From: Bacillus xiamenensis
GTDB taxonomy: Bacteria > Bacillota > Bacilli > Bacillales > Bacillaceae
Length of the DNA: 54,783 nt
NCBI RefSeq assembly: GCF_000300535.1
Contig: NZ_AMSH01000017.1
Span: 1 to 54,783, forward strand
Direction of reading: 5' to 3'
A program made the translations under genes and the position numbers. Shown piece after piece: positions 36,135 through 44,942 of this stretch; position 1 is the first letter of the stretch; each line of letters opens with the position of its first letter. The notes beneath the pieces are model-generated. The model did not search any database. It was not told the DNA's origin and saw only the letters and a program-made list of their open reading frames with translations.

Positions 36135-37403
36135 TTATTTCATTGCATCTTTTAAAGAAGAAACAAACTGACTGCTGTCTTTTTGTGTCACGAAAATATT
36201 GACGGCTTGGTTTGCCTTCGTCACAAAGCCTTCTTCAGCAGCTGAGCCATGTGCGAGGGACGGCGCCAGCTTTGACTCTTTAAATGCCTTCATCGCCGAT
36301 TTTCCATATTCATCATATTTTGATACATCTGCATCCACACGCGCCGGAATGGACCCCTTCAGCGGATTAAACGCATCCTGACCTTCCACAGATCCCAACA
36401 CAGATAAGAACTTCTTCACGTTTTCTGGCTGTTTGACACCCTTTGGCAGCCCGAATGTATCAGTGATCACCATAAAGCTTCCCTCCGTACCAGGCGTTGC
36501 CACGTATCCGAAGTCTTTGTTCACCTTCAAGTCCAGATCATTCACAAAGTATCCCTTTGCCCAGTCGCCCATAACATTCATCGCTGCTTCCCCTTTTGCC
36601 ACGAGCTGTGAGGCATCCTGCCAGTTACGAGAGCTATGATCGTCATTGACGTATTCGAGCATACGTCCAAAGATGTCTGCCGCTTCCTTCACCTTGGCGT
36701 CATCCAGTTTCAAGTCGCCCGTCCAAAGTTTCTGATAATCATCTACGCCTAATACACCAAGCAGCACACTTTCAAACAAATGAGTGGCTGCCCAAGGTTC
36801 TTTATCTCCAAGCGCAAGTGGTGTAATCCCTTTTTTCTTTAATGCATCTGCTGTTTTGAAAAATTCATCAAATGTTGTGGGCGGCTCTAAGCCTTGATCT
36901 TCAAAAACCTTTTTGTTATACCAAAGCACATTGCCTCGGTGAATATTCACTGGAACGGAATAGATTTTCCCATCTTTGCTCACAAGGTCAATCAGTGATT
37001 CTGGAAATTTGTCCTTCCAGCCTTCTTTTTCATAAAGATCATCCAGCGGCTCCATTTTACCTGCCGCGACCCAGCTTTCATTCAGCTCTGCCCCGCCATG
37101 TACTTGGAAGGTAGCTGGCGGATCATTCCCTTGCATCCGGCTCGTCAGAACAGCCTTGGCATTCGTACCAGCGCCACCAGCGACAGCTGCATTTTCAATT
37201 GGAATGTCTTTATTTTTCTCTTCAAACAATTGAATGAGTGCCTTCAGCCCGTCTTCCTCACCTGCACCAGTCCACCAAGAGAAAATTTCTAGCTTCTCCG
37301 CTCCGCCCTCTTTCTTTGCATCTGAGTTCGTCGATGAACTGCAAGCAGAGATGACCAGCATACAGAGTGCCAATAAAGTTAAGCCTAATTTAAATTTCAT
37401 CAT
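36135..37403 (-). CDS. Sugar ABC transporter substrate-binding lipoprotein
   Basis: 422 residues from ATG 37403 (ggggg RBS; a second ATG follows directly). Lipobox VISAC with C21. Mature protein begins with a polar linker and KLEIFSWWTGAGEEDGLKAL, the start of family 1 extracellular solute-binding proteins. Pattern SWWTGAGE and later DPPATFQVHGGAELNES recalls glucose/mannose-type binding proteins, but this is memory-based and not proof of substrate. First gene of an importer operon with two permeases and no ATPase. A cre site lies just upstream. The sensor operon encoded upstream is its probable regulator. Confidence 0.92.
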   Translation of the reverse strand: MMKFKLGLTLLALCMLVISACSSSTNSDAKKEGGAEKLEIFSWWTGAGEEDGLKALIQLFEEKNKDIPIENAAVAGGAGTNAKAVLTSRMQGNDPPATFQVHGGAELNESWVAAGKMEPLDDLYEKEGWKDKFPESLIDLVSKDGKIYSVPVNIHRGNVLWYNKKVFEDQGLEPPTTFDEFFKTADALKKKGITPLALGDKEPWAATHLFESVLLGVLGVDDYQKLWTGDLKLDDAKVKEAADIFGRMLEYVNDDHSSRNWQDASQLVAKGEAAMNVMGDWAKGYFVNDLDLKVNKDFGYVATPGTEGSFMVITDTFGLPKGVKQPENVKKFLSVLGSVEGQDAFNPLKGSIPARVDADVSKYDEYGKSAMKAFKESKLAPSLAHGSAAEEGFVTKANQAVNIFVTQKDSSQFVSSLKDAMK

Positions 37404-37421
37404 GGATCCCCCATCCCTTTT

Positions 37422-37448
37422 TGTAAGCGTTATCAAAATAAGTATACT
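37422..37448 (-). promoter_or_regulatory. Promoter -10 and cre site of the ABC importer
   Basis: TGTAAGCGTTATCA (37422-37435, plus strand) fits the CcpA cre consensus fully. Just upstream in the minus direction is TATACT (37446-37441) as a -10, with no good -35. That arrangement suggests an activated promoter (by the adjacent YesN-like regulator) with the cre at the transcription start, where CcpA would repress. Confidence 0.75.
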
Positions 37449-37501
37449 GGCAGATCCTTGCTTTTTTTCAGGCAAATTTCTTCACTTTTTTATGAAATTC
37501 T

Positions 37502-38920
37502 TCATTTTTTTACGACCTGTTTTCGATATTCTTTCGGTGAACAGCCGACCGTTTTCTTAAAGACACGACTGACGTAATTCGGATCTGTATATCCTGCTTG
37601 ATAGGTAATTTCTTTTAAACTAAGCGAACTGTCTTTGAGAAGCTTCTTAATTTTGTCCAGCCGGCAGGTCGTCACATATTCTTTAAACGTCAGACCGGTC
37701 TCATCTTTAAAGCGTTTTGTGAAATAAGTTGGGCTTAATTCGACATAGGCAGCGGTTTGCTCCAGCGTGATATTTTCATAAAAATGTGTTTTAATGTATC
37801 GTTTCGCCCGCTCTATGTCATTCACTGTCTGAGTTCTTGCTTCATACAGGTCAAATAAATGCTCACAGCATTGGCGGCATTCTGCTTCCGTAGTGATCGT
37901 TAAAACAGGTAAATCTGCTCGAAGTCGTGACTTTAATAAGATGAGCAGCTCTTTTACATGTGAAATGGTCGCTCCTTCTAAATAAAAGGCATCATAATAT
38001 GCTAGGGCGTCCTCTCTCCTCCCTTCTTCTAGTGCAAGCATCATGTCATCGGCAAGCTCCGGCAGATTCATTAATGGAATGGATTGCAGCTCTGTGTTGT
38101 AAAAACCATAACGAACAACGCCGCCATCCTTTTTGCGCTGATAATAGGACAGCTTAGCCTCTGCTGCACTTTTTTGAAGATGAAGCGGGTTGGAGACTGG
38201 GTGTCCCATGCCAACGACAGGGGAAGGCTGTTCTCTTGTCATGGCAGCTCGAATGGCTTGAAGTACGTCCGCCTTTAGCTGACCCGGTGCTTGATGGCTA
38301 TAAATAAAGCACGTCATCAGCCCGCCGCCCGCCTGAATAGGCACCGCATTAAAAAGAGCGGATTTCTGTAAATCAATCAGTAACTGATCCCCGCCAGTCC
38401 GCTGAACAGCGATGACGAGGCCTGCTTTAAATGCCTGAAACAGCCGCTCAAACTCCATCGAGGTATCAGGCTGTCCGTTGAATACATGGGCTTCCAGCCA
38501 CTTTGACTGCTGAATGACTGCTTCTTCCTGCCGCTGAGAAGCCTCCCGCTGAATTTCAGCTGCAACAGACCGAATGACTTTAATGGTTTCGTCTTTGTCA
38601 GCTGGTTTGACGAGGTATTGTTTGACCCCTTCCTGCATGGCTTGCTTGGCGTAATCAAACGTATCGTAGGCTGTCAGCATAATAAATTTTGTGTATGGAC
38701 AGCTTGCTTTGATCTGTTTGATCGCTGTCAGTCCATCCATGCCAGGCATCTGAATATCCATGAGCACAAGGTCAACTGGCTCTGATCGTACAAATTCAAC
38801 CGCTTTCTTTCCATTCTCAGCTTCCCCTGCAATATGACACTCTGGCAGCCATTCGGTCATGAACTTACGCATCGCCATCCGCTCAATTTTTTCATCATCT
38901 ACAATCAGCACGTTCAACAT
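37502..38920 (-). CDS. YesN-type response regulator (REC + AraC HTH)
   Basis: 472 residues. N-terminal receiver domain (1-120): acidic pair D8/D9, phosphoacceptor D55 in LMDIQMPGMDG, and lysine in YLVKPADKDE. A long middle region of unknown fold follows. The C-terminal AraC-type DNA-binding domain (about 370-472) has IERAKRYIKTHFYENITLEQ and FKEYVTTCRLDKIKKLL ... AGYTDPNYVSRVFKKTVG. The start overlaps the kinase gene by seven bases. Likely activates the importer operon 99 bases downstream. Confidence 0.95.
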   Translation of the reverse strand: MLNVLIVDDEKIERMAMRKFMTEWLPECHIAGEAENGKKAVEFVRSEPVDLVLMDIQMPGMDGLTAIKQIKASCPYTKFIMLTAYDTFDYAKQAMQEGVKQYLVKPADKDETIKVIRSVAAEIQREASQRQEEAVIQQSKWLEAHVFNGQPDTSMEFERLFQAFKAGLVIAVQRTGGDQLLIDLQKSALFNAVPIQAGGGLMTCFIYSHQAPGQLKADVLQAIRAAMTREQPSPVVGMGHPVSNPLHLQKSAAEAKLSYYQRKKDGGVVRYGFYNTELQSIPLMNLPELADDMMLALEEGRREDALAYYDAFYLEGATISHVKELLILLKSRLRADLPVLTITTEAECRQCCEHLFDLYEARTQTVNDIERAKRYIKTHFYENITLEQTAAYVELSPTYFTKRFKDETGLTFKEYVTTCRLDKIKKLLKDSSLSLKEITYQAGYTDPNYVSRVFKKTVGCSPKEYRKQVVKK

Positions 38921-40353
38921 GCTCGTTCCTCCTTTATCGGAATCGCCAATTGAATGGTGGTGCCTTCATTTGGCTTTGAATCAATTTGAAGCGCATCCTG
39001 CACCCCGTAAAATAAACGCAGTCTTGATATCACATTTCGAAGACCAATCCCTGTCGAGTGGCCTTTACTGAGTGTGTTCGAATCATCCTCTTCTTGCGAT
39101 AGCAATCTCTTTTTCTCTCTATCACTGATTCCAAGTCCATTATCCTGAATCCGAATCATCACAAAGCCTTTGTCTCGATAGATAGAGAGCTTAACAAGCC
39201 CGTTCTCCTCCTTTGGTTCTACCCCATGAATAAAGGCATTTTCGACAAGCGGCTGTAAGGTGAGACTTGGAATATGAACAGATAGACATGACTCATCTAT
39301 GGTCGTTTTACATGTAATGCGATCGGCAAATCTCGTTTCTTGTATATGAAAATATTCTTTGACCACTTTCACCTCTTGTTCTAACGTGACGGACGTGCTG
39401 AGAGGAGATAACGAATACCGCATCAGTGTAGAAACAGATTGAATCAATTTCGATGTCGCATCAGCTGACTCTAAGTAAGCCATACGTGATACGATGTTTA
39501 ATGTATTAAATAAAAAGTGTGGATTCATTTGGTTTTGCAGTGTTTTCAACTTCATGTCTTTGATTTTTTGATCTAAGGCAGCCTTTTGTTTCATCTCTTC
39601 AATCATCACCTTCATCTCTTGCCGCATTCGTTGAAAGGCATCATTTAACACAGAGATTTCGTCCTTTGATGTCACATGCAAATTCGGCCCATCAAAATGA
39701 CCTTCTGATACTTCTTTGGCACTCCGAGATAGATGAACAATTGGTCTTGAGATTCCGCCAGCAATCATATAAGCCATCCATAATGCGATCCCTATGGATA
39801 ACGTAAACAGGCACAGAGTAAAGAGCGCATACGTATGATGTCTTTTTTGAAGTGATTGATAGAGTACCTGATACTCAGATAATTCATCATCCAGAAGGGT
39901 CATCGTCTGCTCTTGTATATAAGAGGAGACGGTTCTTACTTCTTTCACACTTGCAGCATATTCTTTGATTTTCCCTTCTTTGACATGAGTCATGGTCGCA
40001 TCACTTTCATTCATGAGCGTCCGCATCATATATTGATATTTTTCAATGGAGGGAATTGCGGCATGAAGCCCTGCATCTTTCAGGAGCATCTGATCATAGG
40101 ACGTCATTTTCTGTTTCGATTCACCATATTCTTTAGCAAACTGTCGGTCCTTTTCAATGGCATAGGCATTGACCTTTTCATACATCGTTTTTGCTTCTGT
40201 CGATATATCATTCAGCAGGAGAAAGGAACGAAAGCTCTTGCTATATTCTGATGTTATTTTCGAGCTGCTCCAATAAACAAAAAAAGCGGCCACGTTGCCA
40301 AGGAGCACAAGGATTAAAAATGCCAATAATAATTTACTTCGAATCCGCTTCAT
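38914..40353 (-). CDS. YesM/LytS-type sensor histidine kinase
   Basis: 479 residues. Membrane segments at about 9-29 and 174-198 flank an extracellular alpha-helical sensor region of about 145 residues. HAMP domain (about 199-250), His_kinase domain with phosphoacceptor H279 in QNQMNPHFLFNTLN, then HATPase_c with PLVENAFIHG, IQDNGLGIS and STGIGLRNV. Start overlaps the stop of the sugar-binding sensor protein by four bases. Phosphorylates the YesN-type regulator. Confidence 0.95.
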   Translation of the reverse strand: MKRIRSKLLLAFLILVLLGNVAAFFVYWSSSKITSEYSKSFRSFLLLNDISTEAKTMYEKVNAYAIEKDRQFAKEYGESKQKMTSYDQMLLKDAGLHAAIPSIEKYQYMMRTLMNESDATMTHVKEGKIKEYAASVKEVRTVSSYIQEQTMTLLDDELSEYQVLYQSLQKRHHTYALFTLCLFTLSIGIALWMAYMIAGGISRPIVHLSRSAKEVSEGHFDGPNLHVTSKDEISVLNDAFQRMRQEMKVMIEEMKQKAALDQKIKDMKLKTLQNQMNPHFLFNTLNIVSRMAYLESADATSKLIQSVSTLMRYSLSPLSTSVTLEQEVKVVKEYFHIQETRFADRITCKTTIDESCLSVHIPSLTLQPLVENAFIHGVEPKEENGLVKLSIYRDKGFVMIRIQDNGLGISDREKKRLLSQEEDDSNTLSKGHSTGIGLRNVISRLRLFYGVQDALQIDSKPNEGTTIQLAIPIKEERAC

Positions 40354-41351
40354 GGCTGAACCCCCTGCAGCTTTTCTGCTTGATAAAGAGGCAGGTCCTT
40401 CCGCCGAATCACACTGGTTCCCGTGTACTGAAGCGGCTCTTCTTTTTCACCTTTTTGCAAACGAACAAGTGATTCAACCGCTTGGTAGCCCATTTCATAA
40501 GGATGCTGCACGACCACCGCATCAATTTCTCCTTCATCAAGCGCCTGAATCGTATCAGGCAAAGTGTCAAATGCGAGCACATAAAAATCAGCAGAAGATC
40601 GATATTGCTCTGTTGCTTGAATGATGCCTACACCGTCTAATGCACTTGTTCCATAAAATGCAGTGAGCTCCGCATGATCGTTTAGTAGTTTATACGCAGC
40701 ACCGGAAGCCCCTGATTTCGTAATGGCTGATTCTTCTATGCCAACAAGATGAATGCGTTTTTCAGCAGAAACTGCATCTCGAAATCCCTTCACGCGAAGC
40801 TTCTGGTGGATCGCATCAAGCCGCCCTGTGACAATGCCAACATACTGTTCGCCTTTTGTATCTGCGATGAGCGCCTGTCCTGCAATAAAACCTGAATAAT
40901 AATTATCCGTTCCAACATACACTTGGCGCTTGCTCTCCTCTGCATCGGTATCGACTGTGACGACATCAATCCCTTTTTCCCTCGCTTTTTGAAAGAGAGG
41001 CTTGTATTTCGTCGCATCAAGTCCCTGCGTCATAATGCCATCTACATGCCCGGCAATCGCCATATCAATGGTTTTCAGGTGATCATCTACATCAGCCTGC
41101 TTTGGACCCAGATATTCAAGATACACACGATGAACTTCAGCCGCATCAGCAGCTCCCTTTTGCACCAATTGCCAATATTCATTATCAAGTTCCTCCGGCA
41201 CAAGGACAAAGTGATATTGATATGTTGACACCGCCTTTTCGGAAACGCTTTCAATTTTAACTAGATCTACACCTAATACACATAAAAAACCCACGGATAC
41301 CACACAAAATGTGAGAAATGCGCCCATTCCAATCCACTTAGACCATTTCAC
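40350..41351 (-). CDS. Membrane-anchored sugar-binding sensor protein (RbsB/LacI fold)
   Basis: 333 residues from GTG 41351 (ggaggggg RBS). One N-terminal hydrophobic segment (about 6-28) without lipobox, so it is anchored or secreted. The rest is a periplasmic binding protein type 1 fold: HFVLVPEELDNEYWQLVQKG, MAIAGHVDGIMTQGLDATK, VVTVDTDAEESKRQVYVGTD and VVVQHPYEMGYQAVESLVR. Its operon with a YesM-type kinase and YesN-type regulator is the pattern of three-component sugar sensing (as in the clostridial XylFII-LytS-YesN system). It probably binds sugar outside and signals to the kinase rather than feeding a transporter. Earlier in-frame starts lack an RBS. Confidence 0.9.
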   Translation of the reverse strand: MKWSKWIGMGAFLTFCVVSVGFLCVLGVDLVKIESVSEKAVSTYQYHFVLVPEELDNEYWQLVQKGAADAAEVHRVYLEYLGPKQADVDDHLKTIDMAIAGHVDGIMTQGLDATKYKPLFQKAREKGIDVVTVDTDAEESKRQVYVGTDNYYSGFIAGQALIADTKGEQYVGIVTGRLDAIHQKLRVKGFRDAVSAEKRIHLVGIEESAITKSGASGAAYKLLNDHAELTAFYGTSALDGVGIIQATEQYRSSADFYVLAFDTLPDTIQALDEGEIDAVVVQHPYEMGYQAVESLVRLQKGEKEEPLQYTGTSVIRRKDLPLYQAEKLQGVQP

Positions 41352-41383
41352 GCATATCCCCCTCCTTCCATTGTTACCGCATA

Positions 41384-41417
41384 AAAAAAAGAGCTGCTTA
41401 TAAAAGCATACTCTCTC
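41384..41417 (-). terminator. Terminator of the ysnE-like gene
   Basis: Minus strand AGAG-TGCTT-TTAT-AAGCA-TCT stem with a small internal mismatch, followed by TTTTTTTT. Confidence 0.75.
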
Positions 41418-41422
41418 GACCT

Positions 41423-41878
41423 CTATAATTCCTTTGTCATAAATAAACTGTTTGGATCTTCTTGATATGAACCAAAAGGCGGGCAATATTGAAACCCAAA
41501 GCTTTCATATAATTTTCTTGCCGGTTCAAAGAAAGCAATCGCACCCGTTTCAAGGCTGACTCGTGTATAGCCTCGCTTCTTCGCCTCTTGGAGAAGATGG
41601 GTAAGCAGATGCTTCGCTACCCCTTTTCGCATATGGGCTGCCGCTGTCCTCATTGATTTGAGTTCCCCATGTTCACTTGATAACTCCTTGATGGCTCCGC
41701 AGCCAAGAAGCGACTCCCCATCCCACACACTCCACACTGTGACATCTTCTTTTTTCAAATCATCTAGTGGAAGAGCATGAATGCTTTCTGGCGATGAATG
41801 CTTCTTCATCTCTACTAAATGGCCGGCAATCAACTGTTCTATCCGTCCATCTTTTAGTTCATCTTGTTGAATGTACAT
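41423..41878 (-). CDS. ysnE: GNAT acetyltransferase, YsnE-like
   Basis: 151 residues. GNAT fold with the acetyl-CoA loop in MRTAAAHMRKGVAKHLL (R-x-x-G-x-A type) and the C-terminal SLETGAIAFFEPARKLYESF. Strongly resembles B. subtilis YsnE in length and wording (SPPESIHAL and FQYC.PF..Y.EDPNS patterns). YsnE has been linked to indole-3-acetate production, with substrate unproven. ATG at 41878 behind aaaggagag; longer frame upstream lacks an RBS. Stands alone between two terminators. Symbol given by similarity only. Confidence 0.85.
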   Translation of the reverse strand: MYIQQDELKDGRIEQLIAGHLVEMKKHSSPESIHALPLDDLKKEDVTVWSVWDGESLLGCGAIKELSSEHGELKSMRTAAAHMRKGVAKHLLTHLLQEAKKRGYTRVSLETGAIAFFEPARKLYESFGFQYCPPFGSYQEDPNSLFMTKEL

Positions 41879-41947
41879 ACCAATCTCTCCTTTATACACA
41901 TTGTACGTGAAAAGGTGCGTCTTCCCCGCTATGATGTCAGATAAACG

Positions 41948-41983
41948 AACAAACAACCGGCGTCCATGAGCCAGTTGTTTGTT
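41948..41983 (-). terminator. Terminator of the kdgKA operon
   Basis: aacaaacaac-cgg ... cca-gttgtttgtt: a stem of about 13 bp with one mismatch and a 10-base loop, just after the kdgA stop. T-rich tail on the minus strand is modest. Confidence 0.7.
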
Positions 41984-41988
41984 GTCAT

Positions 41989-42597
41989 CTATATGATGGA
42001 TGAGGAGAGAACAGCTTGTAATTCTTCTGCTGTACTGCTTTCAAGCTGGCTGCCAACACCTACGGCTACTGCTCCTGCTTCGAGCCATTTAGGGACATCA
42101 ACTGGATGAATACCACCAGTTGGAATGAATTCAATTTCAGGAAATGGACCTTGTAAGTTTTTCATATAGGACAAACCGAAGGAGCCGCTCGGAAAAAGTT
42201 TTAACAAACTGTATCCATTGGCTTTTGCCTGCATGATTTCACTCGGGGTCAGGACACCTGGTACATAGAGTGTATCGTGAAAGGATAGATGCTCTCCGAT
42301 TACAGGAAGATATCCCGGGCTGACAATAAACTGAGAGCCTGCCTCAATGGCTGATTGTGCCTGTTCAAGTGTCGTAATGGTTCCCGCTCCAACAATGAGG
42401 TCTTGCTCATGCCGAAAGGATGCGATGATGCGTTCGGCATTTGGGGTAGTATACGTCACTTCAATGGCACGCACCCCTTTTTTCTTTAAACGCTCAATCA
42501 TCCCTAGCCCCTCTGCCTCACTATCTGCTCTAACTACTGCAATCAGTTTACAAGCCGAAAGCTGCTCTTTAACGCTCAAACTTGCTGACTTTCCCAT
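41989..42597 (-). CDS. kdgA: 2-keto-3-deoxy-6-phosphogluconate aldolase KdgA
   Basis: 202 residues, class I aldolase. Cleaves KDPG to pyruvate and glyceraldehyde-3-P, the last step of hexuronate/pectin breakdown. Schiff-base lysine in GYSLLKLFPSG; catalytic-type glutamate in AIEVTYTTPNAE; phosphate site TGGIHPVD. ATG at 42597 is nine bases after aggagg; the upstream ATG is too close. The coding start overlaps the end of kdgK by 29 bases, indicating translational coupling. kdgT, present after kdgA in B. subtilis, is absent. Confidence 0.94.
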   Translation of the reverse strand: MGKSASLSVKEQLSACKLIAVVRADSEAEGLGMIERLKKKGVRAIEVTYTTPNAERIIASFRHEQDLIVGAGTITTLEQAQSAIEAGSQFIVSPGYLPVIGEHLSFHDTLYVPGVLTPSEIMQAKANGYSLLKLFPSGSFGLSYMKNLQGPFPEIEFIPTGGIHPVDVPKWLEAGAVAVGVGSQLESSTAEELQAVLSSSII

Positions 42598-43585
42598 ACT
42601 TCTCATCCTCCTTCATTTCGTTTCGCCTTTGATATCGTTTTGCTTCTTTCATAAATGCCTGAAGCTTCTCCCGCGTAGGCAGTCCATCATGATCTCCCGG
42701 CGACATAACCGCAAGTGCCCCAATGGCATTACCCCTTGTTACGGATTTTTCATATGATAAGCCGTCAAGCAGGCCGCTAATGACCCCAACTGCAAATCCA
42801 TCACCAGCACCGACCGTATCAACGACATCTTGAACATGAAAACCCTCGACAATGCCTTGACCGGCTGCACTTTTAAAAAAGGCACCTTCCGCTCCGAGCT
42901 TAATGACCACGAGCTTGACACCTTTTTGCAAATAAACGTCTGCAATCTCTTCCGGCTCATGACACCCCGTGAGTCTTTGCCCTTCTGCAAGTCCGGGGAA
43001 AAACCAATCTACTTGAGAAGCCATCTGGTTCACCGTATGAATCATATCTTCTTCCTCTTCCCAAAGCTGAAACCTAAGGTTCGGGTCAAATGAAATCGTT
43101 TTTCCTGCTCCCTTCATTTCTTTTAGGGCATGAAAAGAGAACGCTCTCATTTCACTGGACACTGCAGGTGGAATGCCTGTCAAATGAAGGTGTCCGGCCT
43201 GATTAAAATAGGCGGAAGGAAAGTCGCTTGGATTCATGGTGCTCGCAGCAGAGCCTTTCCGGTAATACGTCACATCCGGATCTCCGTTGATGACTTTTGA
43301 TTTCAGCAATATCCCCGTTTGGGACCCATCATTTGAACGGAGCACTGCATTTGTATCGACCCCTTCTTTTTGAAGCTCTTCTAAAACAAATGTGCCAAGT
43401 GAGTCTGCTCCGACTTTGCTCATCCAGCCTACCTCAAAGCCTAACCTTGCCAAGCCGATAGCGACGTTACTCTCTGCACCAGCAAGTGCTTTTTTGAACG
43501 TATTCACTTGATGAAGCTCCCCAATTTCTTTTGCATAAAACATCGCCATTGATTCCCCAAATGTGATCACATCCAATGCTTTCAC
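42569..43585 (-). CDS. kdgK: 2-keto-3-deoxygluconate kinase KdgK
   Basis: 338 residues, PfkB/ribokinase family. Phosphorylates KDG to KDPG. N-terminus DVITFGESMAMFYAKE, sugar site GLARLGFEVGWMSKVGADSLG, and the catalytic anion-hole motif DTVGAGDGFAVGV near the C-terminus. Start is GTG at 43585 with aagggg upstream. About 14 residues longer than the B. subtilis protein because its C-terminus runs into kdgA. Its promoter region holds a KdgR-type operator. Confidence 0.94.
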   Translation of the reverse strand: MKALDVITFGESMAMFYAKEIGELHQVNTFKKALAGAESNVAIGLARLGFEVGWMSKVGADSLGTFVLEELQKEGVDTNAVLRSNDGSQTGILLKSKVINGDPDVTYYRKGSAASTMNPSDFPSAYFNQAGHLHLTGIPPAVSSEMRAFSFHALKEMKGAGKTISFDPNLRFQLWEEEEDMIHTVNQMASQVDWFFPGLAEGQRLTGCHEPEEIADVYLQKGVKLVVIKLGAEGAFFKSAAGQGIVEGFHVQDVVDTVGAGDGFAVGVISGLLDGLSYEKSVTRGNAIGALAVMSPGDHDGLPTREKLQAFMKEAKRYQRRNEMKEDEKYGKVSKFER

Positions 43586-43599
43586 TCCATTTTCCCCTT

Positions 43600-43615
43600 T
43601 CTTGGTACCGGTTTC
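43600..43615 (-). promoter_or_regulatory. KdgR-type operator before kdgK
   Basis: Minus strand GAAACCGGTACCAAGA, matching the three sites in the kdgR-kduI gap (GAAACCGATWYCAAAT). Placed 15 bases before the kdgK start, so kdgKA has its own control separate from kdgR. Confidence 0.65.
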
Positions 43616-43670
43616 AAATTAGTTGAAAAAGAGAGAGCATGCACGTATGGATACTCTTCTCTGCCTTCGC

Positions 43671-44681
43671 TTATATAGATTTTCTCACCATGATTTCACC
43701 ATCGAGTTGAATGGTTTGGGGAGCACTTTCATCCCCTTCAAGCCGCGTTTTGATTTTTTGCATGGCTGCTTTCCCCATTTCATGAGATGGCTGTGCAACC
43801 GTTGTGATTCCTGGACCTATCAGCTTATACCATTCTGTATCATCAAATCCGGCAATGCCTGTCTCCTCAGGAATCTTTACCCCAAGCTCCACGAGTTCAC
43901 TGATGAGCTTCAGCATGAGTAATCCATTGCCGGCTAAAATTGCTTTTTTCTGGTTGTTTGATTGTAAAAAACGACGAACCTCATGCCGAATTTGTTCCTT
44001 TTGCTTCAAATTGATTTCTGCAATCATGGGCTTCTTATGTTTACTCATGACCGTCTGTTCATATGCTTCTTTCCGTTCTTCACGAGGACTAATCCCATCG
44101 ACCGGCTCAGTAAAGAAAGCGATGTGCTCGTAGCCTTTTTCATACATTTGATGGAGTAGACGAATCGTGATATCTCGGTTATTCGTTGTCACAGTGTCGA
44201 CCTTGAGTTCAGGTAATTTACGGTCCACAAGAACAATCGGTACACCGTTTTTCTTAAAATCTTGCAGAATGTCATTGTTTTGACCAGTCGTATTGATGAT
44301 CAGCCCTTCAATATAATGCGCATTCAGCTTCAGAAGCATTTCTCGTTCTTTTTCTGGACGATTATCTGTGTTGCACACCATGATGCTGTAACCATATTCA
44401 TCACAAATTTCTTCAACACCGCGAAGTGTCGCCACAGAGAAAGGATTCGTAATATCGGCCACAATAAAACCAATGACCTTGCTTTTTCTTACTTTCAACC
44501 CTTGAGCAAGCTGACTCGGACGATAATGGAGCTCATCAATGGCTTTTTTAATCTTTTTTACTTTTTCAGTAGAAATTTCATTTGTTCTACCATTGATGTA
44601 CCTGGATACAGTTGATTTTGAGACACCTGCATAAGCTGCAACTTCGTTAATGGTGACCTTCGTTTGCTTTTTCTCTTTCAT
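43671..44681 (-). CDS. kdgR: LacI-family repressor KdgR
   Basis: 336 residues. LacI HTH at residues 9-30 (VTINEVAAYAGVSKSTVSRYI) and hinge-helix region to about 60, then a periplasmic-binding-like effector domain (KVIGFIVADITNPFSVATLRG ... GIAGFDDTEWYKLIGPGITT). Expected effector is KDG or a pathway intermediate, releasing repression of the kdg and kdu genes. Divergent from kduI. One operator lies 39 bases before its own start, so autoregulation is likely. The gap of 85 bases to kdgK holds another operator. Confidence 0.92.
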   Translation of the reverse strand: MKEKKQTKVTINEVAAYAGVSKSTVSRYINGRTNEISTEKVKKIKKAIDELHYRPSQLAQGLKVRKSKVIGFIVADITNPFSVATLRGVEEICDEYGYSIMVCNTDNRPEKEREMLLKLNAHYIEGLIINTTGQNNDILQDFKKNGVPIVLVDRKLPELKVDTVTTNNRDITIRLLHQMYEKGYEHIAFFTEPVDGISPREERKEAYEQTVMSKHKKPMIAEINLKQKEQIRHEVRRFLQSNNQKKAILAGNGLLMLKLISELVELGVKIPEETGIAGFDDTEWYKLIGPGITTVAQPSHEMGKAAMQKIKTRLEGDESAPQTIQLDGEIMVRKSI

Positions 44682-44719
44682 TCAAAAAAACTCCCACGTT
44701 CGATCTTCTGATTTGTTTC

Positions 44720-44735
44720 GAAACCGATTTCAAAT
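44720..44735 (-). promoter_or_regulatory. KdgR-type operator O1 (kdgR side)
   Basis: gaaaccgatttcaaat on plus. LacI-family style imperfect palindrome, 39 bases before kdgR. Confidence 0.7.
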
Positions 44736-44822
44736 AAACTTAAAAAAAGCATATCATAAGTTGATGAATATCAGAAGATTTTTTTTTATAATCATGAAGA
44801 AAAATCCTTTTATATAAATAAA

Positions 44823-44838
44823 GAAAACGATTTCAAAT
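44823..44838 (+). promoter_or_regulatory. KdgR-type operator O2
   Basis: gaaaacgatttcaaat, seven bases upstream of the kduI -35 and 103 bases from O1. It also resembles a cre site, so CcpA binding is possible. Confidence 0.65.
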
Positions 44839-44844
44839 TAACGG

Positions 44845-44873
44845 TTGACGCCGCTCTCTTTTTCCTCTAAAAT
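44845..44873 (+). promoter_or_regulatory. Sigma-A promoter of kduID
   Basis: TTGACG (44845-44850), 17-bp spacer, TAAAAT (44868-44873). Flanked on both sides by KdgR-type operators. Confidence 0.85.
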
Positions 44874-44880
44874 TTTCCTT

Positions 44881-44896
44881 GAAACCGATACCAAAT
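44881..44896 (+). promoter_or_regulatory. KdgR-type operator O3 (kduI side)
   Basis: gaaaccgataccaaat, directly after the kduI -10, at the expected transcription start; suited to repression. Confidence 0.7.
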
Positions 44897-44942
44897 AAAA
44901 TATCCATATGTTGTTTCAGATGGAAAGGGAGGCTTATCTTAA

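Noticed and set aside
44702..44779. Inverted repeat gatcttctgat / atcagaagat followed by T-run
   Set aside because: Arms are 57 bases apart with operators between them; unlikely as a terminator, and probably chance in AT-rich DNA.
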